DNA of 42,556 nucleotides from Candidatus Aminicenantota bacterium. GTDB lineage: Bacteria; Acidobacteriota; Aminicenantia; UBA2199. Shown piece by piece: positions 8,935 to 18,057 of the stretch. The notes below the pieces were generated by a model. That model made no database searches. It saw nothing but the letters and a program-made list of their open reading frames with translations, and had not been told where the DNA came from. Every line of letters begins with the position of its first letter. Position 1 is the first letter of the stretch. The stretch is taken from positions 1-42,556 of the forward strand of contig JAUWQW010000008.1 of the NCBI GenBank assembly GCA_030610885.1. Reading direction: 5' to 3'. The translations under genes were made by a program, and so were the position numbers.

Positions 8935-9291
8935 ATGAGAAAAAGAAAAGTGTTAGTTGTAGATGATGAAAATTTTATAAGAGAGTTAATTTATGATTTT
9001 CTTGAATTTGAGAATATTGAATGTGATAAAGCTGAAAGTCAGGAGGTTGCTTTAGAATTGATATCAAAAAATGATTATGATTTAATATTATTAGACAGGA
9101 ATCTAAAAGATTTTAAATCAGAGAATATGATTGAAAAAATAAAAAAGGATATTCCAATTGTATTGCTAACAGGAGAAGATGGTGCTTGTGAAGATTATTT
9201 TAGAGAATTAGGTATAAGTGAAATTATCTTTAAACCTTTTCAATATGATGATTTTATGAATAAAATAAATCCCTATTTAAGGTTCAAATGA
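8935..9291 (+). CDS. Single-domain response regulator (receiver only)
   Basis: The 118 residues cover exactly one CheY-like receiver: acidic pair D10/D11, phospho-acceptor D54 in ILLDRNL, the switch Thr79 in VLLTG, and Lys100 in FKPF. There is no DNA-binding or enzymatic output domain, so it must act by protein contact or in a phosphorelay. It directly follows the PAS histidine kinase, which is the likely phosphodonor. Its stop overlaps the start of the S55 protein gene (ATGA), so production of the two is coupled. The target is unknown. Confidence 0.9.
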   Translation: MRKRKVLVVDDENFIRELIYDFLEFENIECDKAESQEVALELISKNDYDLILLDRNLKDFKSENMIEKIKKDIPIVLLTGEDGACEDYFRELGISEIIFKPFQYDDFMNKINPYLRFK

Positions 9292-11054
9292 AAAAAACAT
9301 TAATTTTTTTATTCATTATTTTTCTTTGTGTGAGTAGTTCACATTCTGAAATAATGAAATTAGCCGACATACAACCTGGAATGCAAGGTGAAGGTAAAAC
9401 AATATTCAAAGGCACAAAAATTGAAACTTTTAAGTTCAAAGTGCTTGGGTTTATTGAAAAATTTGTTCCTGACAAAAATTTAATTATTGTTGAAATAGAA
9501 TCTCCAGTTCTTGAAGGAGGGGGGATTTTAGAAGGTATGAGCGGAAGTCCTTTGTATATTAATGGAAAAATAATAGGGGCTGTATCTTACGGATTTAGCT
9601 TTTCAAAAAAACCAATTGCAGGAGTTACCCCAATTGAAAATATTATAGAGACTTCAGATTATAATAATCAGACATTTTTTATTGATATTTCGAATATTAA
9701 GGTTGAATTTGATAAAAAAAGCATAAAAAATGTTGTACATTTAATCCAAAAAGAATTAACAAAAAGAACAAATTTTTCTCCTGTTAGTAGTATCTCACCT
9801 ATAAAACTCATTTCAACAAATAAGGGGATAAATCCTTCTGTCCTTTCCTATTTAAAACCAATGTTTACTCCTTTAAGTAATATTAAATTTTCAAAAAATA
9901 TAAAAAAGAATGTTATCAATAGTAATTTATTTAAAATATCTGAAGGAGATGCTGCTTCAATTCCTCTAATAAAAGGTGATTTTGAATATTCTGCTTCAGG
10001 TACAGTTACTTATGTTGATGGTAAAAAAATATATTTGTTTGGTCACCCTTTTTTTAATTTGGGCACTGTTGATTTTCCCTTACATAAAGCAGAAATAATT
10101 TCAGTTGTCCCATCTTACCAAAGTGGTTTTAAACTTGCAGCCTCAAAGAACATGATAGGAACTGTACTTCAGGACAGGTTTTCCGGTGTTCAGGGAGAAT
10201 TAGGTGCAAAGCCCTATATGATTCCCTTAAAGGTTTTTCTGAAGAACAGAAATAGAAAATTTGATATTGAGATAGTGAATCACCCTCTATTAACTCCTTC
10301 TCTTTCTGCAATTTCCTTAATGAACATACTTTCATCTGAATACCAACAGTATGGTTTTCAATCATTAAGGATAAAGGGGAAAATATTTATAGAAAATGAA
10401 AAAAATATAGTTTTAGATGATCTTTTTAGTGGCTTGGATTCTTCTTATGAATTTACAAATTTAATTCTTGCTATAAATTTTTTTCTTATGAATAATAGAG
10501 ACAAAAGAATAAAAATTCAGAAGATAGATTTTGAAATAAGTAGCTCAGAGATAATAAAAAGAGCAAATATTGAAAATGTGATCATCAATAAGAATTCCTT
10601 TATGCCTGGTGAAATTGTGAGTATCAAACTCATTTTTAAAAATGAAAGAGGAAACAGAACAGTGGAAAAAATAAATGTGAAAGCCCCAAATTTAAAGTCA
10701 GGCTCAGATTTTTACTTAATGGTAGCAGATAAAGATGAAATGGCGAAATTTGATTCAAAAAACATTAAATCTGCATATTTTCCTATAAAATTGAGCTCAT
10801 TAATAAGAGCAATTAATAATCTAAGAAAGAACAACAGAGTCTATTTTAAAATATTGGCCCCAGTTAAAAGTTTGTTTATTAAAGGGTATGAATACTCAAA
10901 CCTTCCACAGAGTTTAAGAAATGTATTTGTTTTTAATTCTTCTTCAAATGTTCAATCAGAAATGACATATTCCACGTTAATGGAATATCAAATGAAGGTT
11001 CCAGCTGTTGTAAGAGGTAAGAAGCTATTTAAGTTGAAAATAAAAGAGAGGTAA
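9288..11054 (+). CDS. Exported S55 (SpoIVB-type) peptidase-domain protein, permuted order
   Basis: The 588-residue protein starts with a clear signal peptide (residues 1-20). Two blocks match the SpoIVB/S55 serine peptidase fold. The serine block is GGILEGMSGSPLYINGK with Ser85, followed by IIGAVSYG. The histidine block is SGTVTYVDGKKIYLFGHPF with His253. In Bacillus SpoIVB, as I recall it, the His block comes before the Ser block; here the order is reversed, as in the exported S55-domain proteins of Acidobacteria-like genomes. There is no PDZ domain. The C-terminal half (about 390-588) is beta-rich and unassigned. It probably acts in the periplasm on an unknown substrate. It is coupled to the receiver gene upstream and adjoins the propeller gene one base downstream. 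Confidence 0.8.
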   Translation: MKKTLIFLFIIFLCVSSSHSEIMKLADIQPGMQGEGKTIFKGTKIETFKFKVLGFIEKFVPDKNLIIVEIESPVLEGGGILEGMSGSPLYINGKIIGAVSYGFSFSKKPIAGVTPIENIIETSDYNNQTFFIDISNIKVEFDKKSIKNVVHLIQKELTKRTNFSPVSSISPIKLISTNKGINPSVLSYLKPMFTPLSNIKFSKNIKKNVINSNLFKISEGDAASIPLIKGDFEYSASGTVTYVDGKKIYLFGHPFFNLGTVDFPLHKAEIISVVPSYQSGFKLAASKNMIGTVLQDRFSGVQGELGAKPYMIPLKVFLKNRNRKFDIEIVNHPLLTPSLSAISLMNILSSEYQQYGFQSLRIKGKIFIENEKNIVLDDLFSGLDSSYEFTNLILAINFFLMNNRDKRIKIQKIDFEISSSEIIKRANIENVIINKNSFMPGEIVSIKLIFKNERGNRTVEKINVKAPNLKSGSDFYLMVADKDEMAKFDSKNIKSAYFPIKLSSLIRAINNLRKNNRVYFKILAPVKSLFIKGYEYSNLPQSLRNVFVFNSSSNVQSEMTYSTLMEYQMKVPAVVRGKKLFKLKIKER

Positions 11055-11055
11055 C

Positions 11056-13092
11056 ATGAGAAAAACCAAGGTTGCTTTTTTTGTTTTATTTTTGTTAGCA
11101 TATTGTCTTTGCAGGATATACCCTGTTCAAGTAAAGAAAATAGAATTAAAAAGTTATGAAGATTTTCAAAAAGGAGATTTGAAAGGAACAAGCATTGACA
11201 GTAGAGGTAGATTATCTATTGGACCTGAGATAAAATATTTAAAAGGACCGGAGAAAGAATACTATCTGTCACTTGATTTTATAGATGATAAGGAAATTTT
11301 TGTTGGCGTAGGGCATAACGCTGCAATCTATAAAATATTACCAGCAACAGGTAAGGTTGAAGAAATTTTTAAGACAGATCAACTCGATGTATATGCTATT
11401 CTAGTTAAAGATAATGGAGAGGTTTATGCAGGAACTTCTCCGAGTGGAAAAATTTATAAAATAGGAAAAGATAAAAAGGTTGTTGAATTTTATGATATTG
11501 ATGAAAAATTTATTTGGGATATAAAGGAAGACAAAGATGGGAACATCATTTGTGCAGTAGGGAATAATGGTGGCGTGTATAACATTAAAGGTCCTGGAGA
11601 TGGATATAAGGTTTTTGCACCAGAGGATTCTCATATTGTTGTTCTTTATATTACAAAAGATAACTCAATACTTGCTGGTAGCGGAGATCGGGGGATCCTG
11701 TATAAGATTAATAATGGAAAAGTTAAGGTATTATTTGATTCTCCTTTTGAAGAAATAAAAGGAATTTGTGAAGACATTAATGGAAATATTTTCTTTTCTG
11801 CTACAAAGGGAATAACTACCTATAAAGAGATAAGCAAAAATGGAATTGAACCCTTTTTTAATGATAAAAAAAACAAAAAAACCACAGGGATAAGTAATGA
11901 AAAAAGTGCCCTTTATTGCGTACATACAAATGGGATGGTTGAAAAAATTTGGTCATCTGAAAAAGAATATATATATTCAGTTTTTTATGATAAAAGAGAT
12001 GATGGAGTGTTTGTATGCACTGGAAATTCTGGAAGGTTGTATAAAATAAAAAAAGATAGAAGCTTTAATTTAATATTTGAGAGTGAATCAGCTCAATTAT
12101 TCAAAATAAAGGGAAATAGAAATGGGTTAATATTAATAACCAATAATTCAGCATCTATAATAAAAATTGAAGATAGATTAAATCCGAAAGGTACATATTT
12201 TTCAAAAATATTTGATTTACAAGTAAAATCAAGATTAGGGAAAATTTACTGGGATAGTTTAACACAAAGTAATTCAGGAATTTCTTTTTTTGTAAGAGCG
12301 GGAAATTCTAATATTCCGGATAAAACATGGTCTGAATGGTCACCTCCGTTTTATGATAAGGAAAATTCAAATTTGAATATTTCTGGATTTAGATATATAC
12401 AAGTCAAAGTTTTACTAAACTCATCAAATATGACTAAAAATCCCAATTTAGATAATTTTAGATTGTTTTATGTCCAGACAAATTTAAAACCTCTTATAGA
12501 AAAGATAGAAATCAGTAAACCTGATCATATGAAAATTAAAGATAAAGAAGAGAATAAAAAATTAAAAAACGAAAAGTATCTAAATATTAAATGGGAAGCA
12601 AATGACCCTAACGATGATTTATTAAAATACAATGTTTTTATTAAAAAGTTTATAAACAAAAATTGGATTATTTTAAAAAAAGATATAACTAAAAAAGAAT
12701 TAATCCTCTGGACTGAACTTTTTGAAGATGGAAAATATTTAATAAAAGTTGTTGCTGATGATAGTTTTGCCAATCCACATTCACAATCACAGTCACACAC
12801 AAAGATATCCCAGCCATTTTTCATTGATTCAACTGCCCCGCTCTTAAGTGATTTTATAATAAAAAATAACAGAATAAGCTTTAAAGCTATTGATACAATT
12901 TCTACCATTTCTGAGGTGTGTTATTCTTTTGATGGAAATGTATGGTTCCCTGTTTTTCCGAAAGATATGATAAATGATTCAAAATCTGAGGAATATGAAT
13001 TTGATATAATAAAACAAAATTCACAAACAATTGTTTTCATTAAGGTATCAGATGAATTCAAGAATTATAAAGTTTTTCAAAAAGAATTTTAA
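11056..13092 (+). CDS. Exported beta-propeller protein with C-terminal beta-sandwich region
   Basis: The 678-residue protein has an N-terminal signal segment (about residues 5-20). Residues about 60-390 form a series of repeats of 40-50 residues with a YxAGTSPSGKIYKI / VYAGT / GRLYKI rhythm (for example GNNGGVYNI, GSGDRGILYKI, GNSGRLYKI), as in beta-propellers. The region around 395-490 (RAGNSNIPDKTWSEWSPP) looks like a carbohydrate- or discoidin-type sandwich, and about 500-678 resembles fibronectin-III/Ig-like folds. The Shine-Dalgarno GAGGT overlaps the stop of the S55 gene, so the two are co-expressed. It may be a binding partner or substrate scaffold for that peptidase; this is inferred from position only. 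Confidence 0.7.
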   Translation: MRKTKVAFFVLFLLAYCLCRIYPVQVKKIELKSYEDFQKGDLKGTSIDSRGRLSIGPEIKYLKGPEKEYYLSLDFIDDKEIFVGVGHNAAIYKILPATGKVEEIFKTDQLDVYAILVKDNGEVYAGTSPSGKIYKIGKDKKVVEFYDIDEKFIWDIKEDKDGNIICAVGNNGGVYNIKGPGDGYKVFAPEDSHIVVLYITKDNSILAGSGDRGILYKINNGKVKVLFDSPFEEIKGICEDINGNIFFSATKGITTYKEISKNGIEPFFNDKKNKKTTGISNEKSALYCVHTNGMVEKIWSSEKEYIYSVFYDKRDDGVFVCTGNSGRLYKIKKDRSFNLIFESESAQLFKIKGNRNGLILITNNSASIIKIEDRLNPKGTYFSKIFDLQVKSRLGKIYWDSLTQSNSGISFFVRAGNSNIPDKTWSEWSPPFYDKENSNLNISGFRYIQVKVLLNSSNMTKNPNLDNFRLFYVQTNLKPLIEKIEISKPDHMKIKDKEENKKLKNEKYLNIKWEANDPNDDLLKYNVFIKKFINKNWIILKKDITKKELILWTELFEDGKYLIKVVADDSFANPHSQSQSHTKISQPFFIDSTAPLLSDFIIKNNRISFKAIDTISTISEVCYSFDGNVWFPVFPKDMINDSKSEEYEFDIIKQNSQTIVFIKVSDEFKNYKVFQKEF

Positions 13093-13139
13093 GATGACTG
13101 AACTATGCTTAGTTGGCAAATATAAGGAGATTTGAAAAT

Positions 13140-13514
13140 ATGAAGCAAAATGGAAAAATTACATTTGCAGGATTTATCTTTTTATTATTACTAGCATATG
13201 GAGGGTTTGTTGGAGTAAAATTAATAGGTGCAAAATATACGCAAGCTCAAATTAAAAATGAAGTGTCTGATAAGATTGGGTTTTTAAGAGGTACTGGTTT
13301 TACATCAGAAATGGGTGAACAAGCAATCGTAGAAATCTTATTGAAACATAAAAACGTTATATTTGACAAAGAACAAGGTGTTGTAGAACTGACCATTGAT
13401 AAGGGAAAAATGAAAATAAAATATTATTTTGAATATAAAATCGATATTGATCTCATTTTATTTAAAAAAATCAAATCTATTAAACATAATAACGAAATAA
13501 GAAGCTATGATTAA
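13140..13514 (+). CDS. Small membrane-anchored protein, DUF4845-like
   Basis: The 124-residue protein has one N-terminal transmembrane segment (about residues 7-26) and a small alpha/beta remainder. A TTG start at 13113 is possible, but ATG 13140 is chosen because AAGGAGA (13124-13130) lies 9 bases before it. The pattern (short cytoplasmic start, one membrane helix, then a YTQAQIKNEV-type helix and paired strands) resembles the DUF4845 family of unknown function. Its end overlaps the start of the AI-2E-family permease by eight bases. No catalytic residues are evident. Confidence 0.6.
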   Translation: MKQNGKITFAGFIFLLLLAYGGFVGVKLIGAKYTQAQIKNEVSDKIGFLRGTGFTSEMGEQAIVEILLKHKNVIFDKEQGVVELTIDKGKMKIKYYFEYKIDIDLILFKKIKSIKHNNEIRSYD

Positions 13515-14547
13515 CGAAAATAGAGATCTGTTTTACATAAAAATTTTTTTAGGTTTTATAGCTTCTGTAATTTTCGTTATGATTTTAAAGGAGCTAAAAA
13601 CTGTTTTTATCCCATTAAGTATGTCTCTTTTATTGTATTTTCTATTTAATGGGGTTGTAAAGAAATTACTGACTTTGAAATTCCCTAAAGTTTTTATCCT
13701 AGCTTTTTTATTGATATTTATATTTATAATTTTTTATTTTTTGGGAGTATTGATTTTTACTGGAGTGTCATCTTTTATAAATAAATTCCCCATGTATAGT
13801 GATCGTATTACAGAATTGTTAAAGAGCCTTTCAACACAGTTAAAAATCCCTATAAGTGATGTAAACGATTATATAAATAATTTTGATTGGACAAAATCAG
13901 TAAATACAATAACTTCATTTGTATCTACAGCTTTTGGCTCTTTTGCTACTTTTGTTGGAAATTTGATATTAGTTATTATATTCTTGATTTTTATGCTATC
14001 TGGAAGAAATGTACTGACAGGGAGAGTATATAGAGCATTTAATGGCAATAAAGCAGATAAAATGATTTTTATTGTAAATTCAATAGAAAATCAAGTACAG
14101 CATTATCTTTTAATGAAAACATTTATAAGCCTGCTGACTGGAATTATTAGTGGATTAATTATTTGGATTGGGGGCATAGATTTTGTGATTTTTTCTGCTT
14201 TATTAATCTTTATTCTAAATTTTATCCCAAATTTTGGCTCGATTGTAGCAACATCATTTCCTATAATTATAGGATTAATAAAATATGGTCTTTCAATAAG
14301 AATTCTTATTATTGCAGGAGCTCTGACTTTAACTCAAATGATAATAGGAAATCTTTTTGAACCAAAAATAATGGGTGAGAGATTAAATTTATCACCTATA
14401 GTTATTTTGGTCTCTTTAATTTTCTGGGGATGGATATGGGGAATTATTGGAATGATATTGGCTGTACCCATTACTTCTGCTTTAAAAATCATATTTGCTA
14501 ATATAGGGTCTTTAAAACCAATTTCTGATTTAATAAGTGCAGAATAG
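13507..14547 (+). CDS. AI-2E family transporter (YdiK/PerM-like permease)
   Basis: The 346-residue membrane protein has about eight transmembrane segments in the arrangement of the PF01594 family: two N-terminal pairs, a soluble middle section (about residues 95-145), then a hydrophobic C-terminal half with GLIIWIGGIDFVIFSALL and the family-typical FIPNFGSIVA and FEPKIMGERLNLSP motifs. Members export diverse small molecules or ions and most are uncharacterised; a role in autoinducer-2 export is known for only a few. It ends 26 bases from the convergent dnaE gene. No clear terminator hairpin is visible between them. Confidence 0.9.
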   Translation: MINENRDLFYIKIFLGFIASVIFVMILKELKTVFIPLSMSLLLYFLFNGVVKKLLTLKFPKVFILAFLLIFIFIIFYFLGVLIFTGVSSFINKFPMYSDRITELLKSLSTQLKIPISDVNDYINNFDWTKSVNTITSFVSTAFGSFATFVGNLILVIIFLIFMLSGRNVLTGRVYRAFNGNKADKMIFIVNSIENQVQHYLLMKTFISLLTGIISGLIIWIGGIDFVIFSALLIFILNFIPNFGSIVATSFPIIIGLIKYGLSIRILIIAGALTLTQMIIGNLFEPKIMGERLNLSPIVILVSLIFWGWIWGIIGMILAVPITSALKIIFANIGSLKPISDLISAE

Positions 14548-14573
14548 ATTGAAAATTTATTTATAAGTTCCTT

Positions 14574-17500
14574 TTAGTATAAAATATCAACTGTGCTCTT
14601 ACCGGTTAGTTTTTCTATGTCTTTTTTCATCGAAACAGTTGGCTTTAACCCTTCTTTTTTTGAGGATTTTATTGTTGTTTTATAGCCATTTTCATGCTTT
14701 ATTATAATAATATATGGGATAGAATCTTTGTTATTTTTTATTATATTATTTAATTTTTCATTAAAGGATTTTGTTAGTTGATTACAGTTTATTTTTATCA
14801 CAATTTTTCTTGCCTTTTTTTTTAGAAAAGTTTCAAGCTCAGTTATATTTTCCAGGTAAACATTAAGAGTTGTGTCATCATTGTCAGGTAAGACGCCTTG
14901 CAAAAAGTATGGAAAATCCAATCTTATATCATTTTTTATATCATTCCATTTATTTTTTTTATTAAATACCAAAACTTTGATTCTTCCTGTTAAATCTTCA
15001 AAAAACAATTCGCCGTAAAAATCACCTTTTTTTGATTTTTTCTGTTTAAATTCAGTAATAACACCACCCAACCTTATTTTTTCACCTTTTAATTCTTTTA
15101 TGTGGGAGATATTTATATTTGACACCTTTTCTATTTCATTTCTGTATTTTTCGATTGGATTGTGAGTTATATATATTCCAGTGATTTCTTTTTCACCTTT
15201 TATTATTTCATTTTCTGTCCACTCATTTTTTTCATGGTATCTTTTTGGGATAATTATATGAGAAGGATTTTCATGTTTTGAGAATAAAGATAGTTGGTTT
15301 TCATCTCTATTTTTATCAATAATTGAAGCATTCTTTATAACCTCTTCAACACTTTCAAAGAGTACTCTGCGTTTTATGTTAAAGCAATCCATAGCTCCTG
15401 ATTTAATCAAGCTTTCAATAACTGCTTTGTTAACTTTACTTAAATCTATCATTGTAACAAAATCAAAATAATTCTGAAAACTTCCCTCTTCTTTTCTTGT
15501 TTTTAGAATACTCTTAATAGCTGCATTTCCTACATTCTTTAAACCTTTCAATCCAAATCTTATTGAATTTGAAGTTTCAACTCTGAAATTCTCATAACTT
15601 TTGTTTATATTCGGTGCCAATATTTTGATCTCCATTTTTTTACATTCAGATATATATTGAATAATTTTGGATGAGGTAGATGTTTTTTCTGATTCGGAAG
15701 TTAGATGTGCTGACATAAAATATACTGGGAAATGAGCTTTTAAATATGCTGTTTGATAAGCAAGATAAGCATATGCAGTAGAATGAGATTTGTTAAAACC
15801 ATATTTAGCAAAGGTTTTTATCTGTGAAAAAATTTGATTGGTTTTATTTTTATTATAGCCTTTTTTTATAGCTCCTGTGATGAATTTATCTTCTATGTTT
15901 GGGATTTTATTTATCTGCTTCTTACCCATTATTTTGCGCATCTCATCTGCTTTGCCCATTGAAAAACCAGCAATTTTTACTGAAATTTGCATAACCTGTT
16001 CCTGAAAGACAATTATTCCATAAGTATCTTTTAAAATTCCTTCAAGTTCAGGAAAAATGTAAGTAACTTCTTCTTTACCTAATTTCCTTCTCACATAGGA
16101 ATTAGCCATTCCAGATTCCAGGGGGCCAGGTCTATAAAGTGCATTTAGGACAATCAGATCTTCTATTTTTTGTGGCTTAGTTCTTTTTAGATAGTCACGC
16201 ATTCCAGAACTCTCAAATTGAAAAACTCCATCAGTATTTCCATTTTGAAATATTTTAAATGTTTTTTTGTCATTAAACTTAATATTCTCAAGATCAATAT
16301 CAATATCCTCTATTTCTTTTACTTCATTTATTATGTTTTTTATTATTGTCAGGGTTTTAAGGCCAAGGATATCCATTTTTAAAAGGCCAATGTCTTCAAC
16401 CTCTTCTTTTTCAAATTGTGTGACAATTTCATCTTTTGTTTTATATAAAGGCATGAAGTTAGTCAATTTTTGGGGAGCTATTACAACTCCTGCAGCGTGC
16501 ATTGATGTGTGTCTGATATTATTTTCAAGTTTTAAGGCAAAATCTATAAGCTTAGGAACATCTTTTATTCTTTTTATCTCTTTCATTAAGTCTTTATTGG
16601 TTTTAATCTCATTTTTTAGGCTTACTTTGGGTCCTTCAGGTATCATTTTTGCAAGTTTATTTACATTACTAAGTGGAATCTCAAGTACTCTTCCTATATC
16701 GCGTATTGCCATTTTTGCTTTCATTCTTCCGAAAGTAACGATTTGTGCAACACTTTCTTTACCATATTTATCTCTTATATATTCAATAACATCATTTCTT
16801 CTTTCACGGTCAAAATCAATGTCAATATCAGGCAATGAAATCCTTTCTGGATTCAAAAATCGTTCAAATATTAAATCATACTCTAAAGGATCAATGCTTG
16901 TGACACCCATTACATATGCAACAAAACTTCCCACAACAGATCCTCTACCAGGTCCTATTGAAATATTATTTTCTTTTGAAAATCTTATTATGTCCCAAAC
17001 AATAAGGAAATAGCTTGGGAATCCCATTTCTCTTATTTTCTCTATTTCATAATCAAGACGTATTTTATATTCTTGTAAACTTTTTTTTTTATTTTTTAAT
17101 TTATTTTCAATTTTTTCAAAACCTTTTCTACATATCTGTTCAAAATAACCATCAACTGTTGTACCATCAGGGACTTTAAATTCTGGTAGATAATATGTTC
17201 CTAGTTTATAATCAAAATTACATTTAGCAGCTATATCTAATGTTGTTTCAATGGCTTCAGGTACCTCGGAAAATAACTCACGCATTTCATCAGGTGATTT
17301 AAAATACATCTCATCAGTTTGTTTTTTCATCGGTCTTTCTGGGTTTGACAGAACATCATTTGTTTGTAAACATATCAGTATTTCTCTTGCATCTGAGTCT
17401 TCTTTATACAGATAGTGAACATCATTTGTAGCTACAATAGGGATTGATAAATCTTTTGAAAGTTTAATTAATTTTGGTAAAACTTCAATTTGTTTTTCTA

Positions 17501-18041
17501 AAAAATGGTTTTGTATCTCTAAATAATAATCATCTTTAAATAATTCTCTGTACCACTTTGCAGCTTCATATGCTTTATCTTCTCTGTTACACAATAGATA
17601 ATATGGAACTTCTCCCTGTATACAGGATGAAAGAACAACCAAACCATCTTTATATTTCTTTAAAATGTCCTTATCAATTCTAGGCTTTCTGTAAAAACCT
17701 TCTTTATATGAGAATGTTATTATTTCAGAAAGATTTCTGTAGCCCTGCTCGTTTTTAACTAGAACGATTAGATGAAAATAATTCATTTCATGTTTGTTTT
17801 TATTAGGTTTAATAAATCTTGATTCAGGGGCTATGTATAACTCTGAGCCTATAATTGGCTTTATGTCGTTTTGTCTGGCTTTTTTGTAAAAGTTAACAGA
17901 ACCAAGGACATTCCCATGATCAGTGAGTGCTACAGCTGGCATATTTAGTTCTTTGGCTCTTTGAATCAATGAATCGATTTTTAAAGATGAATCAAGAAGA
18001 CTGTACTCTGAATGAACATGTAGATGAATAAAACTTTTCAT
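14574..18041 (-). CDS. dnaE: DNA polymerase III alpha subunit
   Basis: This is the replicative polymerase catalytic subunit, 1155 residues from the chosen start. The N-terminal PHP domain begins at once (FIHLHVHSEYSLLD, later ALTDHGNV). The polymerase core has GPGRGSVVGSFVAYV and the catalytic aspartates in PDIDIDFDRERR, then DILGLKTLT and KSHSTAYAYLAYQTAYLKA. Helix-hairpin-helix and OB-fold regions follow (IRLGGVITEFKQKKSKKG). A TTG-initiated extension to 18071 would overlap guaA, but ATG 18041 is preferred because it sits 16 bases after the guaA stop with AAGAGA upstream and places the PHP motif at the usual distance from the terminus. It is co-directional with guaA and probably on the same transcript. 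Confidence 0.96.
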   Translation of the reverse strand: MKSFIHLHVHSEYSLLDSSLKIDSLIQRAKELNMPAVALTDHGNVLGSVNFYKKARQNDIKPIIGSELYIAPESRFIKPNKNKHEMNYFHLIVLVKNEQGYRNLSEIITFSYKEGFYRKPRIDKDILKKYKDGLVVLSSCIQGEVPYYLLCNREDKAYEAAKWYRELFKDDYYLEIQNHFLEKQIEVLPKLIKLSKDLSIPIVATNDVHYLYKEDSDAREILICLQTNDVLSNPERPMKKQTDEMYFKSPDEMRELFSEVPEAIETTLDIAAKCNFDYKLGTYYLPEFKVPDGTTVDGYFEQICRKGFEKIENKLKNKKKSLQEYKIRLDYEIEKIREMGFPSYFLIVWDIIRFSKENNISIGPGRGSVVGSFVAYVMGVTSIDPLEYDLIFERFLNPERISLPDIDIDFDRERRNDVIEYIRDKYGKESVAQIVTFGRMKAKMAIRDIGRVLEIPLSNVNKLAKMIPEGPKVSLKNEIKTNKDLMKEIKRIKDVPKLIDFALKLENNIRHTSMHAAGVVIAPQKLTNFMPLYKTKDEIVTQFEKEEVEDIGLLKMDILGLKTLTIIKNIINEVKEIEDIDIDLENIKFNDKKTFKIFQNGNTDGVFQFESSGMRDYLKRTKPQKIEDLIVLNALYRPGPLESGMANSYVRRKLGKEEVTYIFPELEGILKDTYGIIVFQEQVMQISVKIAGFSMGKADEMRKIMGKKQINKIPNIEDKFITGAIKKGYNKNKTNQIFSQIKTFAKYGFNKSHSTAYAYLAYQTAYLKAHFPVYFMSAHLTSESEKTSTSSKIIQYISECKKMEIKILAPNINKSYENFRVETSNSIRFGLKGLKNVGNAAIKSILKTRKEEGSFQNYFDFVTMIDLSKVNKAVIESLIKSGAMDCFNIKRRVLFESVEEVIKNASIIDKNRDENQLSLFSKHENPSHIIIPKRYHEKNEWTENEIIKGEKEITGIYITHNPIEKYRNEIEKVSNINISHIKELKGEKIRLGGVITEFKQKKSKKGDFYGELFFEDLTGRIKVLVFNKKNKWNDIKNDIRLDFPYFLQGVLPDNDDTTLNVYLENITELETFLKKKARKIVIKINCNQLTKSFNEKLNNIIKNNKDSIPYIIIIKHENGYKTTIKSSKKEGLKPTVSMKKDIEKLTGKSTVDILY

Positions 18042-18057
18042 CTGTTTTCTCTTAATT

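Noticed and set aside
12525-12908. A 127-codon open frame opposite the propeller gene
   Set aside because: Hydrophobic Phe/Ile-rich translation produced by reversing Lys/Asn-rich coding sequence; no ribosome site or promoter.
16267-17013. A 248-codon open frame on the forward strand inside dnaE
   Set aside because: It is fully antisense to the polymerase core, rich in Ser/Ile/Leu from reversed Lys/Asp codons, with no ribosome site; it is a shadow of dnaE.
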